From: Stutzerimonas nosocomialis
GTDB lineage: Bacteria; Pseudomonadota; Gammaproteobacteria; Pseudomonadales; Pseudomonadaceae
Length of the DNA: 59,561 nucleotides
Direction: 5' to 3'
NCBI RefSeq assembly: GCF_005876855.1
Contig: NZ_QLAE01000030.1
Location: 1-59,561, forward strand
Shown: positions 37,585-46,037 of the stretch, piece by piece
Layout of the letters: every line of letters starts with the position of its first letter
Position numbering within the stretch: the stretch's first letter is position 1
Program-made: the position numbers and the translations under genes
Notes under the pieces: model-generated
Told to the model about the DNA's origin: nothing
The model's input: only the letters and a program-made list of their open reading frames with translations
Database searches by the model: none

Positions 37585-38205
37585 ATGAACACCACTGCCA
37601 CCTTCAGTCACCAGCCTTGGAACAAGGGAAAGCTAATCGGGCAGAAAGCCCCACTCCGGCTCAGCGATATATGGGCCATCAGAGTAAGGCTCCAGATCGC
37701 GGAGAGAACCCGGGATCTTGCTCTATTCGACTTGGCTATCGACAGCAAGCTGCGAGCCTGCGACTTAACCAAACTTCGTGTGCGGGACATAGCCCATGGA
37801 GAGCACGTTTCGCCGCGAGCCATCGTGATGCAGCAGAAAACTCAGCGACCAGTACAGTTTGAGATCACAGAGCAAACCCGGGCGGCTTTGGCGGCCTGGA
37901 TACACCAGGCCCAGCTCCGTAACGAGGATTGCCTGTTTCCAAGCCGGTTGCGAGGCTCAGATCATCTCTCCACCAGGCAATACGCTCGAATCGTCAAAGC
38001 CTGGGTGACAGCTATTGGCCTTGATCCGGCAATGTACGGCACCCACACGCTGCGGCGTACGAAGGCATCCCTGATCTACCGTAGGACGAAGAACCTGAGG
38101 GCAGTCCAACTTCTGCTCGGCCATACGAAGCTTGAAAGTACCGTCCGATACCTGGGCATTGAGGTCGATGACGCCTTGGAAATGGCGGAACAGACCGAGG
38201 TCTGA
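37585..38205 (+). CDS. Short tyrosine recombinase/integrase
   Basis: A 206-residue protein made almost only of the tyrosine-recombinase catalytic domain. The full active-site set is visible: R57 (KLRACDL), K85 (QQKTQRP), H154-x-x-R157 (THTLRRTK), H180 (LLLGHTKL) and nucleophile Y189 (TVRYLGI). A separate N-terminal core-binding domain, normal in 300-400-residue integrases, is missing or very short. GGAGGA precedes the ATG at 37585. It lies about 120 bases after the KAP gene in the same direction. It could mobilise this accessory region or act as a resolvase-like accessory recombinase. Confidence 0.88.
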   Translation: MNTTATFSHQPWNKGKLIGQKAPLRLSDIWAIRVRLQIAERTRDLALFDLAIDSKLRACDLTKLRVRDIAHGEHVSPRAIVMQQKTQRPVQFEITEQTRAALAAWIHQAQLRNEDCLFPSRLRGSDHLSTRQYARIVKAWVTAIGLDPAMYGTHTLRRTKASLIYRRTKNLRAVQLLLGHTKLESTVRYLGIEVDDALEMAEQTEV

Positions 38206-38525
38206 CCATGCACAGCGACGGTCGATGCCTGGCCGTCGCTATCCGGCCAGAAGCAGCCAGTGGGCGTCGAATTTCGAGTAGGCTATCTTCACCATCCGAA
38301 CATCCGGCGCTCAGCAGACATTAAAGACATGACGCATAAGAATTTTCAGGCGATGCGTGAAGAGATTGACACCACGATCGTGGTGACGGTGCTGCATTGA
38401 GACCGGGGCTCTGCCATTTTTGGGCCAATCCTCCTTGCCCCTGGCAGCAGCCTCTCGGGCGACGCTTCATCCTGCATACATTACCTCTATATATACGATC
38501 TGCGCGGCGCTCGATTTAATCTCCC
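38206..38525. other. Intergenic region before the insertion sequence
   Basis: About 320 bases lie between the recombinase stop and the IS target duplication. A 23-codon open frame at 38330-38400 has no supporting signal. Nothing else was recognised. Confidence 0.4.
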
Positions 38526-38529
38526 TTAA

Positions 38530-39713
38530 GGATGCTCTGAAGTAGCCCGATATTTCTGAGCAACGTCAGCCTCTGCCGATTTTGAAAGCGGTGAACCGAT
38601 CAAAAACGCTCAGATCACCCGCTCATTTCAGTGCATTCAGCCGTCGCGAGCACCTCGCGGCAGCATTTTCCGCATTAAAGACGCGCCTCTCCTGCATTCA
38701 GCAAATGTCGGCGAGCCATCCAGAGGTTCGACAGAGCGAACAGCGTCACCAACTGCGCCGTGTTCTTTGCCAAGCCACGGAAGCGCGTCTTCACATAACC
38801 GAATTGGCGCTTGATTACCCGGAACGGGTGCTCGACCTTGGCGCGCACTTGGGCCTTGGCCTTCTCGATCTTGCGCTTGGCTTTGTATAGCGCGCTTCGC
38901 TTATCGAGCTTCTTGTAAGTGCTGCGGCGTGCCGCCACCTGCCAGATAACCTTCCGCCCTTCATGCTCCGGACGCTTTTCAACACCGGTATAGCCCGCAT
39001 CAGTGCTCACCACGTTCTCGTCGCCGTGCAGCAGCTTATCGACCTGGGTGACGTCCGCCACATTGGCTGCCGTTCCCACCACGCTGTGCACCAGACCAGA
39101 CTCAGCATCCACGCCGATATGCGCCTTCATGCCGAAGTAGTACTGGTTGCCTTTCTTGGTCTGGTGCATTTCCGGGTCGCGCTTGCCGTCCTGGTTCTTG
39201 GTCGAACTCGGCGCGTGGATCAGCGTAGCGTCGACGATGGTGCCCTGGCGCAGCGACAGACCGCGATCACCCAGGTAGCCGTTGATTACGCCGAGGATGC
39301 CAGCTGCCAGTTCATGTTTCTCCAGCAGGCGCCGGAAGTTGAGGATGGTGGTTTCATCGGGGATGCGCTCCAGACTCAACCCAGCGAACTGGCGCAGGAT
39401 GGTGGTCTCGTACAGCGCTTCCTCCATCGCCGGATCGCTGTAGCCGAACCAGTTCTGCATCAGATGGACGCGCAGCATCGCCATCAGCGGATAGGCCGGG
39501 CGACCGCCGTCGCCCTTGGGGTAGTGCGGTTCGATGCAACCAAACCCTTCCACGGCACCACCTGATCCATCTCGATCAGGAACAACTCCTTGCGAGTCTG
39601 CTTGCGCTTGCCGCCGTACTCGGCGTCGGCGAAGGTCATCTGCTTCATCGGGAAACTCGGGCAACGGGATCGGCGTATTTCACCAGAAACGGGAAGTCTT
39701 CTTCAGGATTTCC
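38530..39713 (-). mobile_element. IS5-family insertion sequence, 1184 bp, TTAA duplications
   Basis: The element is bounded by TTAA at 38526-38529 and 39714-39717, matching the YTAR target and 4-bp duplication of IS5-group elements. The left end GGATGCTCTGAAGTAG and the inverted right end (from 39713 leftwards) GGGAAATCCTGAAGAAG share the CTGAAG-x-AG core and are imperfect terminal repeats. It carries one transposase gene on the minus strand, which is frameshifted. The exact ends are inferred from the duplications. Confidence 0.8.
38675..39648 (-). pseudogene. IS5-family transposase, frameshifted
   Basis: The transposase starts at the ATG at 39648 (MKQMTFADAEYGGKRK) and reads well to ...VVPWKGLVA. 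The frame then breaks near 39534-39540 and resumes as IEPHYPKGDGGRPAYPLMAML. Comparison with the usual family reading (...GLVALIEPHYPKG) shows a 4-base loss there. The DDE domain is otherwise complete: IVDATLIHAPSS with the first Asp, STDAGYTG with the second, and the C-terminal KAQVRAKVEHPFRVIKRQFG with the Glu. The element is therefore unlikely to make functional transposase by itself unless frameshifting restores it. Confidence 0.85.
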
Positions 39714-39915
39714 CTTAACTGCGGTCTTCGATGCTTCAAGAGCCATTTTGGCGTAAAGATTAACTGTTCGAGGACATCAAAACTCTCTGCAGAAGAGCCG
39801 TTAGGGTCGACTTGATCAGCAGCGGCACCAGCTGCCCCCAGTTAGTTCGGGCTCTCCAGCTTCTTTGCTAACAAAAGGCCATCACGATAGAATCCAGTAA
39901 GCGCTCACTGGAATA

Positions 39916-39931
39916 CTGTATATAAAAACAG
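39916..39931. promoter_or_regulatory. LexA (SOS) box upstream of the ABC-3C operon
   Basis: The 16-base site has CTG at 39916-39918 and CAG at 39929-39931 separated by exactly ten A/T bases (TATATAAAAA). This matches the gamma-proteobacterial LexA consensus CTG-N10-CAG with an AT-rich centre. It overlaps a TATAAA-like -10 element, about 138 bases upstream of the first operon gene, with no other gene between. SOS induction is inferred. Confidence 0.8.
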
Positions 39932-40023
39932 CCCCAATGATTGGTCTACTTGGCCTCTGCGCTTATAGCGGTTTTTCTTATTGCTGGATGAGACTTGCCA
40001 GGGTGGCTGTATCTCACGCTCCT

Positions 40024-40056
40024 GGTGAAATTCACCTTGTCACGACAATAACGTGA
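40024..40056. promoter_or_regulatory. Two dyads in the ABC-3C operon leader
   Basis: GGTGAA-A-TTCACC at 40024-40036 is a perfect 6+1+6 dyad. TCACG...CGTGA at 40040-40056 is a second one just before the ribosome-binding site. They may be operators for a second regulator, or leader hairpins that affect translation of the first gene. Confidence 0.4.
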
Positions 40057-40068
40057 TGGGCGGAGGAC

Positions 40069-41220
40069 GTGTTGAATAAGCTCGCTAATAATGCAACGAG
40101 ATTACTCGAAGCCATTTCCTATCAATTGATAGTGACGCTGGAGTATTGCCATGCTCTGGCTAAAGGGCAAACCCTTTGGCTTGAATATTATGGCGACGTC
40201 ACTGTAAGCGGCGAGGTTCAGGTTGAAGTAAAGGATTTTGTCGAAGACTTGACAGACGGCCACATTAATTTCTGGAATACACTGAAAAACTGGATGTCGC
40301 CCAGTTTTAAACAGGCTAAGTATTCTGAGTTGATCTTGTTGACTACACAGACATACGGTGCCGCTTCAAAGCTTCGTCACTGGAACCATTCGACGGTTCA
40401 GGAGAAGCTAGATTTTCTACAGGGTGTCCTTGAGCAAAGCGAGGCCAGGATTGCAGCCTCAGGGGATAAGCCGTCGCGGGCTGTCCAAGCTCAGCGGTTT
40501 GTGATGGCTGAAGAAAGAAGGGAGACACTGCTGGATGTTATCGAGAAAGTCCACATCCTTACCGATGAGCCTAATTTAGTCACGCGTGCTGAACACGTAA
40601 AAAGTGTGTACTGCAAGGGGGTGCATCCTGAGAAACATGACGATTATTTCCGGGCTATGATGGGGTTCTTGATTGATCCTGAAAAATCCAGGAATGGTTG
40701 GAAGGTTACCTATGAAGACTTTGACTTACAAATCGCCTCACTAAATTCGTTGTATGGTCGGCACTCTCGAAGATTTCCAGTCGTGGATAAGAGCCTATTC
40801 AAAGACAAGGTGGGCGACCCTTCATATTTAGATCGTCTGTTTGTAAAGAAGCTTCATGAAATTGAATATCCAACAAAAGTTCCTACGGCGATTTTGGAAC
40901 ACATGGTCGCTGTGTACACCATCAGTAGTGAGCTCCAAAGATTCAACCTAGAGAAGGATGATATTGATCGCTACAAAGAAGAACAGCTAAACCGTCATGT
41001 AAGCCTTAGGGCTGCGGCAATGAGGAGATGTAGCCGTGAGCCTAAAGAGTACTGGTGTGATGAGTCAAAGAGTTTCTTCGATCTTCGCTGCGGTGAAACC
41101 CCAGACAAAATACCCACCTTCGATGATACAAGCTTAGATTTCCGCAATGGCATCTGGCATATGCTTGCTGATGACGAAGATGAAGTGGATTCTGAAAAAC
41201 TTCATTGGAGACTCTGGTAA
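40069..41220 (+). CDS. ABC-3C system effector with PD-(D/E)xK nuclease-like N-terminus
   Basis: A 383-residue protein. Residues 10-75 resemble the dsDNA-nuclease (DUF4297/Cap4-like) start: AISYQLIVTLEYCHAL, then E39-x3-D43 and QVEVKDF with E53-x-K55, a PD-(D/E)xK-type arrangement. The remaining 300 residues would be the ABC-3C C-terminal coupling domain. GGAGG at 40062-40066 favours the TTG at 40072 (five-base spacing) over the overlapping GTG at 40069, so the start is uncertain by one codon. The next gene begins at the base after its stop. AT-rich codon use contrasts with the host. The call rests mainly on the two downstream genes and this motif. Confidence 0.7.
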   Translation: MLNKLANNATRLLEAISYQLIVTLEYCHALAKGQTLWLEYYGDVTVSGEVQVEVKDFVEDLTDGHINFWNTLKNWMSPSFKQAKYSELILLTTQTYGAASKLRHWNHSTVQEKLDFLQGVLEQSEARIAASGDKPSRAVQAQRFVMAEERRETLLDVIEKVHILTDEPNLVTRAEHVKSVYCKGVHPEKHDDYFRAMMGFLIDPEKSRNGWKVTYEDFDLQIASLNSLYGRHSRRFPVVDKSLFKDKVGDPSYLDRLFVKKLHEIEYPTKVPTAILEHMVAVYTISSELQRFNLEKDDIDRYKEEQLNRHVSLRAAAMRRCSREPKEYWCDESKSFFDLRCGETPDKIPTFDDTSLDFRNGIWHMLADDEDEVDSEKLHWRLW

Positions 41221-41700
41221 ATGGACGTTATGGGAATGAAGGTTCCAGCATCTGATCATATCCACACGCTGCATCGAAGCCCATTTATAATGGCTCCAAT
41301 TATTCATGCCTTCTATAGCGAACTAAAACCAAGCCCAAATAATATTCTATTCAGCTACCTTATTCTTCCCCTTGTGCTTCATGAACCCACATCCGCTTAT
41401 TTATACCGTTTGAGCACGCGTAGCAACTGGCGAACCATGATCTCGGATAAGACCAGGATATCAGGAGTGCATAAGAGAATCCAGACTCTGCGAGAGATCA
41501 CTAACGTCACTATCATGAGCCTTGAGAGTGCTGGATATTTAGAGATTGACGAAAATTTGGCTGTAAAGCCGACCACCAAGAAATTTCCACAACTGCAGGG
41601 TGTGGAGAGAAAGATTGCATCGGCTCGAAAGCTTGCAGGGGTAGTGGAAGATAGAGAGCCACAGTATATATATAAGTCGCTAGGGATTGCTCAGTTATGA
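41221..41700 (+). CDS. ABC-three-component system middle component
   Basis: A 159-residue helical protein. The size, the leader FIMAPIIHAFYSEL...NNILFSYLILPLVLH, and the position fit the middle component (MC) of ABC-3C conflict systems. MCs are small winged-helix-like proteins thought to link the ATPase to the effector. Its start abuts the effector stop with no gap, and its end overlaps the ATPase start by four bases (ATGA at 41697-41700). The three genes are thus tightly coupled in translation. Function is inferred from the family and context. Confidence 0.75.
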   Translation: MDVMGMKVPASDHIHTLHRSPFIMAPIIHAFYSELKPSPNNILFSYLILPLVLHEPTSAYLYRLSTRSNWRTMISDKTRISGVHKRIQTLREITNVTIMSLESAGYLEIDENLAVKPTTKKFPQLQGVERKIASARKLAGVVEDREPQYIYKSLGIAQL

Positions 41701-43835
41701 AGTGCTTCGTCAAGTCGGTTGGCGTCATTGATCACGACAATGAAATACACAAGGTAATATTCAAGCCAGGCTTGAACGTCATTACGGGAAAATCTTCGAT
41801 GGGCAAAAGCGCCATCATTGAGATTTTTGACTTCTGCTTCGGCAATAGTGATAACACTATCCCCAAAGGGGTCATAACGCAGCGCTCAAAATATTACTTC
41901 ACTATCCTGCAGTTTGAGAGCCAAACTGTCGTTCTGGCTCGTGACAGAATTAGTGACCGAGTCTTCATTAGTGAGGTTCCTGGCGCACTAGATGAAATCC
42001 TCACCAGGATGAATGAGCCTAAAAAGTTCTTCAGCCCTAATTTGTTTCTCCCTTTGCGTGACTTCAAGAAAGAACTAGGCCGGCATTTTGCGGTAACAAT
42101 GACGGATATTGATGAGGATCAAAGTGGCAGGGCATTTGGCAAGAGCAAAAGCGCGACACCCTCTGTTCGTAGCTTTGTCTCTTTCATGTTGCAACACCAG
42201 AATCTTGTGGCTAACAAACATGCTCTTTTCTATCGTTTTGACGAGAAGGAAAAACGTGAGCAGGTTATTGATCACCTCAAGATATTCATGAATTTTGTGG
42301 ATCAAGATTATTTCTGGTTGTCCCAGGAATACAATGCTCTTAAGGCAGACCAAAGGAAGCTTGAGGCACAGATACCTAAGAACAAAGATGCAAAAGACAA
42401 GTTCATCACGAGAGTAGATGAATTGCTTGCAGAGTATAAGTCTGCCGCAGGCACTCCTTTAACTGCGTTGACGGGATCGCAGATTGCAGCCAGCCTCAAG
42501 TCCTCGCTTGAGAAAATCAGTAATGCTAATGTTCGAATTGATAGCCAGGCAGACGATTATGCCGTACAGAAAAAAGAGCTAGAACAGCAGAGGTCAAGTC
42601 AAACTCTAGTGGTTCGTGAGCTTAACGATCAATTAAGCGCTGTCAGGTCTTCAATTAGTTTCACCGAGGACTTTGCAAAAAATATAAGCGAAATTCCTCT
42701 GCCGGAATATGCAGAGGTCAAAGAGGCGCACTGTCCATTTTGTGACTCACCTAGCCAGCATGTTGAACACGAAGCGAATAAGCTTACTGATGCCATTGAC
42801 TGGATGAATAAAGAACTTAGAACCTCCTCCTATGCGCGCGAGAGCTTTCGTGAAGAGGAAGGGCGGATTCTATCCAAGTATAAAGAAGAAAAGGAGAAGC
42901 TATTAGGCATTCAGGCCAAGATTGCTCAGCTGGATAAGCAGGTACACGATCTTAAGAAGAAAAAGACAGTTGACGAGATTGCACTACGCGTCAAGCATCG
43001 AATTGAAATAATTATTGAGGATTACGCCAGTAGACCGAAACATGAAGTCGACGGCACTTTGCTGACCATTAAGAATAAGCTTCTGGAAATTAAGCCACGC
43101 TTAGACGCTTATGATGTGCCCAATAAGATGAATGATCTAAGCGGCCTGATTAACAGTGAAATGGCTCGCATAGGCGCCGGGTTCGACTTTGAGGAAGCTT
43201 ACAAGCCGATCAACCTCAAGTTCGACTTGCACAACTTTGATCTATGGCATGAAAGCACTGAAATGGGGAGCGTATATCTGCGTTCAATGGGCAGCGGAGC
43301 GAACTGGCTGTATTCGCACTTAACCTTATTTCTAGCCCTCCATTCTGTATTTGCGTTGAAACATGAGGAGGGATGCAAAATACCCCCTATCCTTTTCCTC
43401 GATCAGCCAACACAGGTGTATTTCCCTGCAAAGATTGATCATGGCCAGGCATTTGACGCAAAAGCACTGGCCGCGCTCACGAATACGACGGCAAGAGTAG
43501 ATGCAGATCTACAGTCGGTCACCAACATGTTCGACAAGCTCGTCGAGTTCTGCCAGCAAACAAAAGACGCGACTGGAATCATGCCGCAGATCATCGTGAC
43601 CGATCACGCCGACGAACTGGAGCTGAATGGCGATGCTACGTTCGAGTCCTTCGTGCGTGCTACTTGGCGTACGCGCGGATTCATTGCCGACCGCATCGCA
43701 GGCGCTCCTGCAGAGCCCGTAGATGAAGAGGTTGTAGCGTCACAGGCTCAGGATTCTACTCAAGCTTCGACTGACGACTCCGGTGAAGATCTGGCTGGAG
43801 ACCCTGCAGAAGATACGACCGGGAGCCCTGCGTAA
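41697..43835 (+). CDS. DUF3732/Rad50-like ATPase of an ABC-3C system
   Basis: A 712-residue SMC/Rad50-type ATPase. Walker A is at 31-38 (GKSSMGKS). Long coiled-coil arms are interrupted by a Rad50-style zinc-hook C346-P-F-C349. A signature-like segment SMGSGANWL (about 530-538), Walker B ILFLDQP (about 566-571, with Gln replacing the usual Glu) and a D-loop/H-loop region with H637 (VTDHADE) follow. This is the ABC ATPase of ABC-3C systems (DUF3732). The last 40 residues are strongly acidic (DDSGEDLAGDPAEDTT) and their codons are more GC-rich than the rest. Confidence 0.85.
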   Translation: MKCFVKSVGVIDHDNEIHKVIFKPGLNVITGKSSMGKSAIIEIFDFCFGNSDNTIPKGVITQRSKYYFTILQFESQTVVLARDRISDRVFISEVPGALDEILTRMNEPKKFFSPNLFLPLRDFKKELGRHFAVTMTDIDEDQSGRAFGKSKSATPSVRSFVSFMLQHQNLVANKHALFYRFDEKEKREQVIDHLKIFMNFVDQDYFWLSQEYNALKADQRKLEAQIPKNKDAKDKFITRVDELLAEYKSAAGTPLTALTGSQIAASLKSSLEKISNANVRIDSQADDYAVQKKELEQQRSSQTLVVRELNDQLSAVRSSISFTEDFAKNISEIPLPEYAEVKEAHCPFCDSPSQHVEHEANKLTDAIDWMNKELRTSSYARESFREEEGRILSKYKEEKEKLLGIQAKIAQLDKQVHDLKKKKTVDEIALRVKHRIEIIIEDYASRPKHEVDGTLLTIKNKLLEIKPRLDAYDVPNKMNDLSGLINSEMARIGAGFDFEEAYKPINLKFDLHNFDLWHESTEMGSVYLRSMGSGANWLYSHLTLFLALHSVFALKHEEGCKIPPILFLDQPTQVYFPAKIDHGQAFDAKALAALTNTTARVDADLQSVTNMFDKLVEFCQQTKDATGIMPQIIVTDHADELELNGDATFESFVRATWRTRGFIADRIAGAPAEPVDEEVVASQAQDSTQASTDDSGEDLAGDPAEDTTGSPA

Positions 43836-44103
43836 GAGCCTGTTTGAGGAGACGCTGCCGAAGGCAGTTAGACTGTGTTGAATGGCTGTATGCAGTGGCC
43901 GCATTTCGCTGGACGCCTGGTCACCCCGCTCGGCTAACCCCGTTCCGGTAGACATCCCCGACCTATGCTTTGGTCCTGTGAGCGTTTATGACAGGCAGCT
44001 TCTGGCCGTAAGCCGCCGGTTAATCATCTGTCCCATCGACCCCGGCGGATCCGTCCAGCAGGATCAAAAGCGTCTAGCGACCTCGTCTGAGGCGACGCGA
44101 CGC

Positions 44104-44990
44104 TCAGGTCCCACCAATGGCCTCACGAACGAAGCCCTCGTAGCTACGCAGCGGTCGTCCCAACATGGTTTGCAGCCGCTCCACCGCCCCTTCCGTGCCT
44201 AGCATGCCGTGCTTCTGGATGCCGGCCATCATCAAGCGCATGTCGTAGGCCATCCACGAGGGGCCGAACGAGGCCATCTGTGCTTCGAAAGCCGCCACGT
44301 CGTCGCCGCCGTAGGAGATTTCACGGCCCAGGGCGGCACTCCAGACCTGCGCCGCCGAGTGGCCGGTCAGCACGTTCGGGCCGACCAGTTCCAGCGTAAC
44401 CCGCTCGAGCGCGCCGGGGGCGTTATCGCGCCGGGGGCGTTATCGCGCCGGAGCAGTTCCGCGACGGCAATGTCCGCGATGTCGCGCGTGTCGATCATCG
44501 AGACGCCCGCCGAGCCGATCGGCATCGGATAGACGCCGTAGTCCTGGATGGCCTGCTGAACCATGAATTCGTTCTGCATGAAGTAGGCCGGGCGCAAGAT
44601 GGTCGCGGGGATGTCGAGGCTTTCGATCATGCGCTCGACGGTGTGCTTGCCGGTGAAGTGAGGCACATTTGTGTACCTGTCGGCATGGATCACCGAGAGG
44701 TAGACCACCCGCTCGATGCCCGCTTCCCGGGCGAGGTTGAGCGTGATGAGGGCCTGGGTCAGCTCATCGGGCGTGACGGCGTTCAGCAGGAACAGCGTTC
44801 GCACCGATGAAAGCGCGGCGCGTATGGAGGGCACGTCGGTCATGTCTGCGACCACGTCGGTGACACCTTGCGGAAAGGCCCGCTTACCTGATTGGCGAAC
44901 GAGGGCCTTGACCTCGGCGCCGGCATTGGCGAGGCCCTGAACGATGAGTGAACCGATCGTGCCCGTGGCACCTGTAACAAGAATGCTCAT
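44104..44990 (-). pseudogene. NmrA/quinone-oxidoreductase-2-like NAD(P)-binding protein, frameshifted
   Basis: The gene starts at 44990 with GGAG upstream and encodes an NmrA-type atypical SDR (MSILVTGATGTIGSLIVQGLANAG, then LSVIHADRYTNVPHFTGKHTVERMI). At 44411-44444 a 17-base unit (GCGCCGGGGGCGTTATC) occurs twice in tandem, and the frame is lost there. Removing one copy restores reading through ...LLRRDNAPGALERVTLELVGPNVLTGHSAAQVW to the stop at 44104, giving about 289 residues. The break is thus a clean tandem duplication. It lies upstream of, and in the same direction as, nothing else, and follows the zinc-type oxidoreductase gene. Confidence 0.88.
44411..44444. repeat. 17-bp tandem duplication inside the NmrA-like gene
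   Basis: Two perfect copies (44411-44427 and 44428-44444) sit side by side. Seventeen is not a multiple of three, so the duplication breaks the reading frame. It could be a true slippage mutation or an assembly error. Confidence 0.9.
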
Positions 44991-45017
44991 GTGAAAGCTC
45001 CCGTGTTGGATGGAGGG

Positions 45018-45953
45018 TTAGCGCGAGAAATCCGCCACGACCTTGCCGGCTCGCGAGGCGATGCGATTGCGTTCGATGGCCAGAGGAATGTCGGCAAAGC
45101 CGACCACCTCGCTCACCCGCGATTTCAGTGCGCCACGTGCGACGTCGGAGGCCAGGGTTTCCAGAAGCGCGGCGTCCGGCTTGTTCATGAACCACAGGCC
45201 ACGCCGCCCTGCCGGCGTACGGGCCAGGATGTCCGGTGACGAGGTACCGACGATGACGCCGTTCGGCGCCAGCACCTGCCATGAGCGATCGAGTACTTCA
45301 CCCCCGACGTAGTCGAGCACCAGGTCGATATCCCGGACGACGTCCTCGAACCGTTGCGCCTGGTAGTCGATGACATGATCGGCCCCCAGGCTGCGGACAT
45401 AGTCGAGATGAGCGGCGGCCGCCGTTGCGAACACTTCGGCGCCCGCCTGCCTGGCGAACTGCACGGCATAGCCGCCCAGGCCACCGGCCGCACCCTGGAT
45501 CAGAATTCGCTGCCCCTGGCGGATCGGCCCCGCATGGTGGAGGCTCTGCCAAGCCGCCACGGTTGCCACCGGGAGCGCGGCAGCCTGGACGTCATCCAGC
45601 GCGTCCGGCGTGCGGGTCAGGTTCGCCTCGTTGACTGCGACGAGCTCGGCATAGGCGCCGAGCCCGCCCAAGGGACCCATGACGCGATCGCCGACACGAA
45701 AGTGGGAGGCTTCGCTGCCGACGGCCTCGACGACGCCTGCCAGCTCGATGCCCAGCACAGCCGGCAGTTGCAGCGGAAAGGCGTCTCGCACATAGCCCTC
45801 CCGGACTTTCCAGTCGAGGGCGTTCACGCCCGCGGCGCGGACCCGAACCAGGACCTGGCCTTGTGCCGCTTCTGGCTTGGCGATCTCGGCCACTTCGACG
45901 GCATCGACGCCGCCGTAGGTCCGGATCAGTACGGCGCGTTGGATGGTGCTCAT
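45018..45953 (-). CDS. MDR-superfamily NADP-dependent oxidoreductase (quinone oxidoreductase-like)
   Basis: A 311-residue medium-chain reductase of the zinc-free quinone oxidoreductase type. The N-terminal GroES-like domain contains AAGVNALDWKVREG and PAVLGIELAGVVEAVG. The nucleotide-binding domain has LIQGAAGGLGGYAVQFARQAGAEV. The Cys/His zinc ligands of alcohol dehydrogenases are absent. The ATG at 45953 gives the family start; upstream frame extension crosses the regulator region. It is divergent from a LysR gene, with the NmrA-like pseudogene downstream, and probably handles quinones or reactive enones. Confidence 0.87.
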   Translation of the reverse strand: MSTIQRAVLIRTYGGVDAVEVAEIAKPEAAQGQVLVRVRAAGVNALDWKVREGYVRDAFPLQLPAVLGIELAGVVEAVGSEASHFRVGDRVMGPLGGLGAYAELVAVNEANLTRTPDALDDVQAAALPVATVAAWQSLHHAGPIRQGQRILIQGAAGGLGGYAVQFARQAGAEVFATAAAAHLDYVRSLGADHVIDYQAQRFEDVVRDIDLVLDYVGGEVLDRSWQVLAPNGVIVGTSSPDILARTPAGRRGLWFMNKPDAALLETLASDVARGALKSRVSEVVGFADIPLAIERNRIASRAGKVVADFSR

Positions 45954-46037
45954 GGGTGGTGCCTCTATCGGTCTGTGGGTGAACGGACGATAAGTCGTTG
46001 CAGCCATAAAACGCAGACCACAAACTGGAGATACCTC

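Larger units (their letters stand above)
34740..44100. mobile_element. Less GC-rich accessory region (probable genomic island)
   Basis: Genes here (KAP NTPase, tyrosine recombinase, IS5 element, ABC-3C) differ in base composition from the GC-rich flanks, and a recombinase and an IS lie inside. The limits are approximate: no tRNA, attachment repeat or exact boundary was found. It may be several separate insertions rather than one island. Confidence 0.5.

Noticed and set aside
38330-38400. 23-codon open frame MTHKNFQAMREE...
   Set aside because: Too short, without a convincing start signal or context.
34674-44103. Integration site or tRNA at the island borders
   Set aside because: Both borders were read for tRNA-like sequence and direct repeats; none was found.
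43882-44202. 106-codon plus-strand open frame after the ABC-3C operon
   Set aside because: No ribosome-binding site or known motif, and it overlaps the end of the NmrA-like pseudogene.
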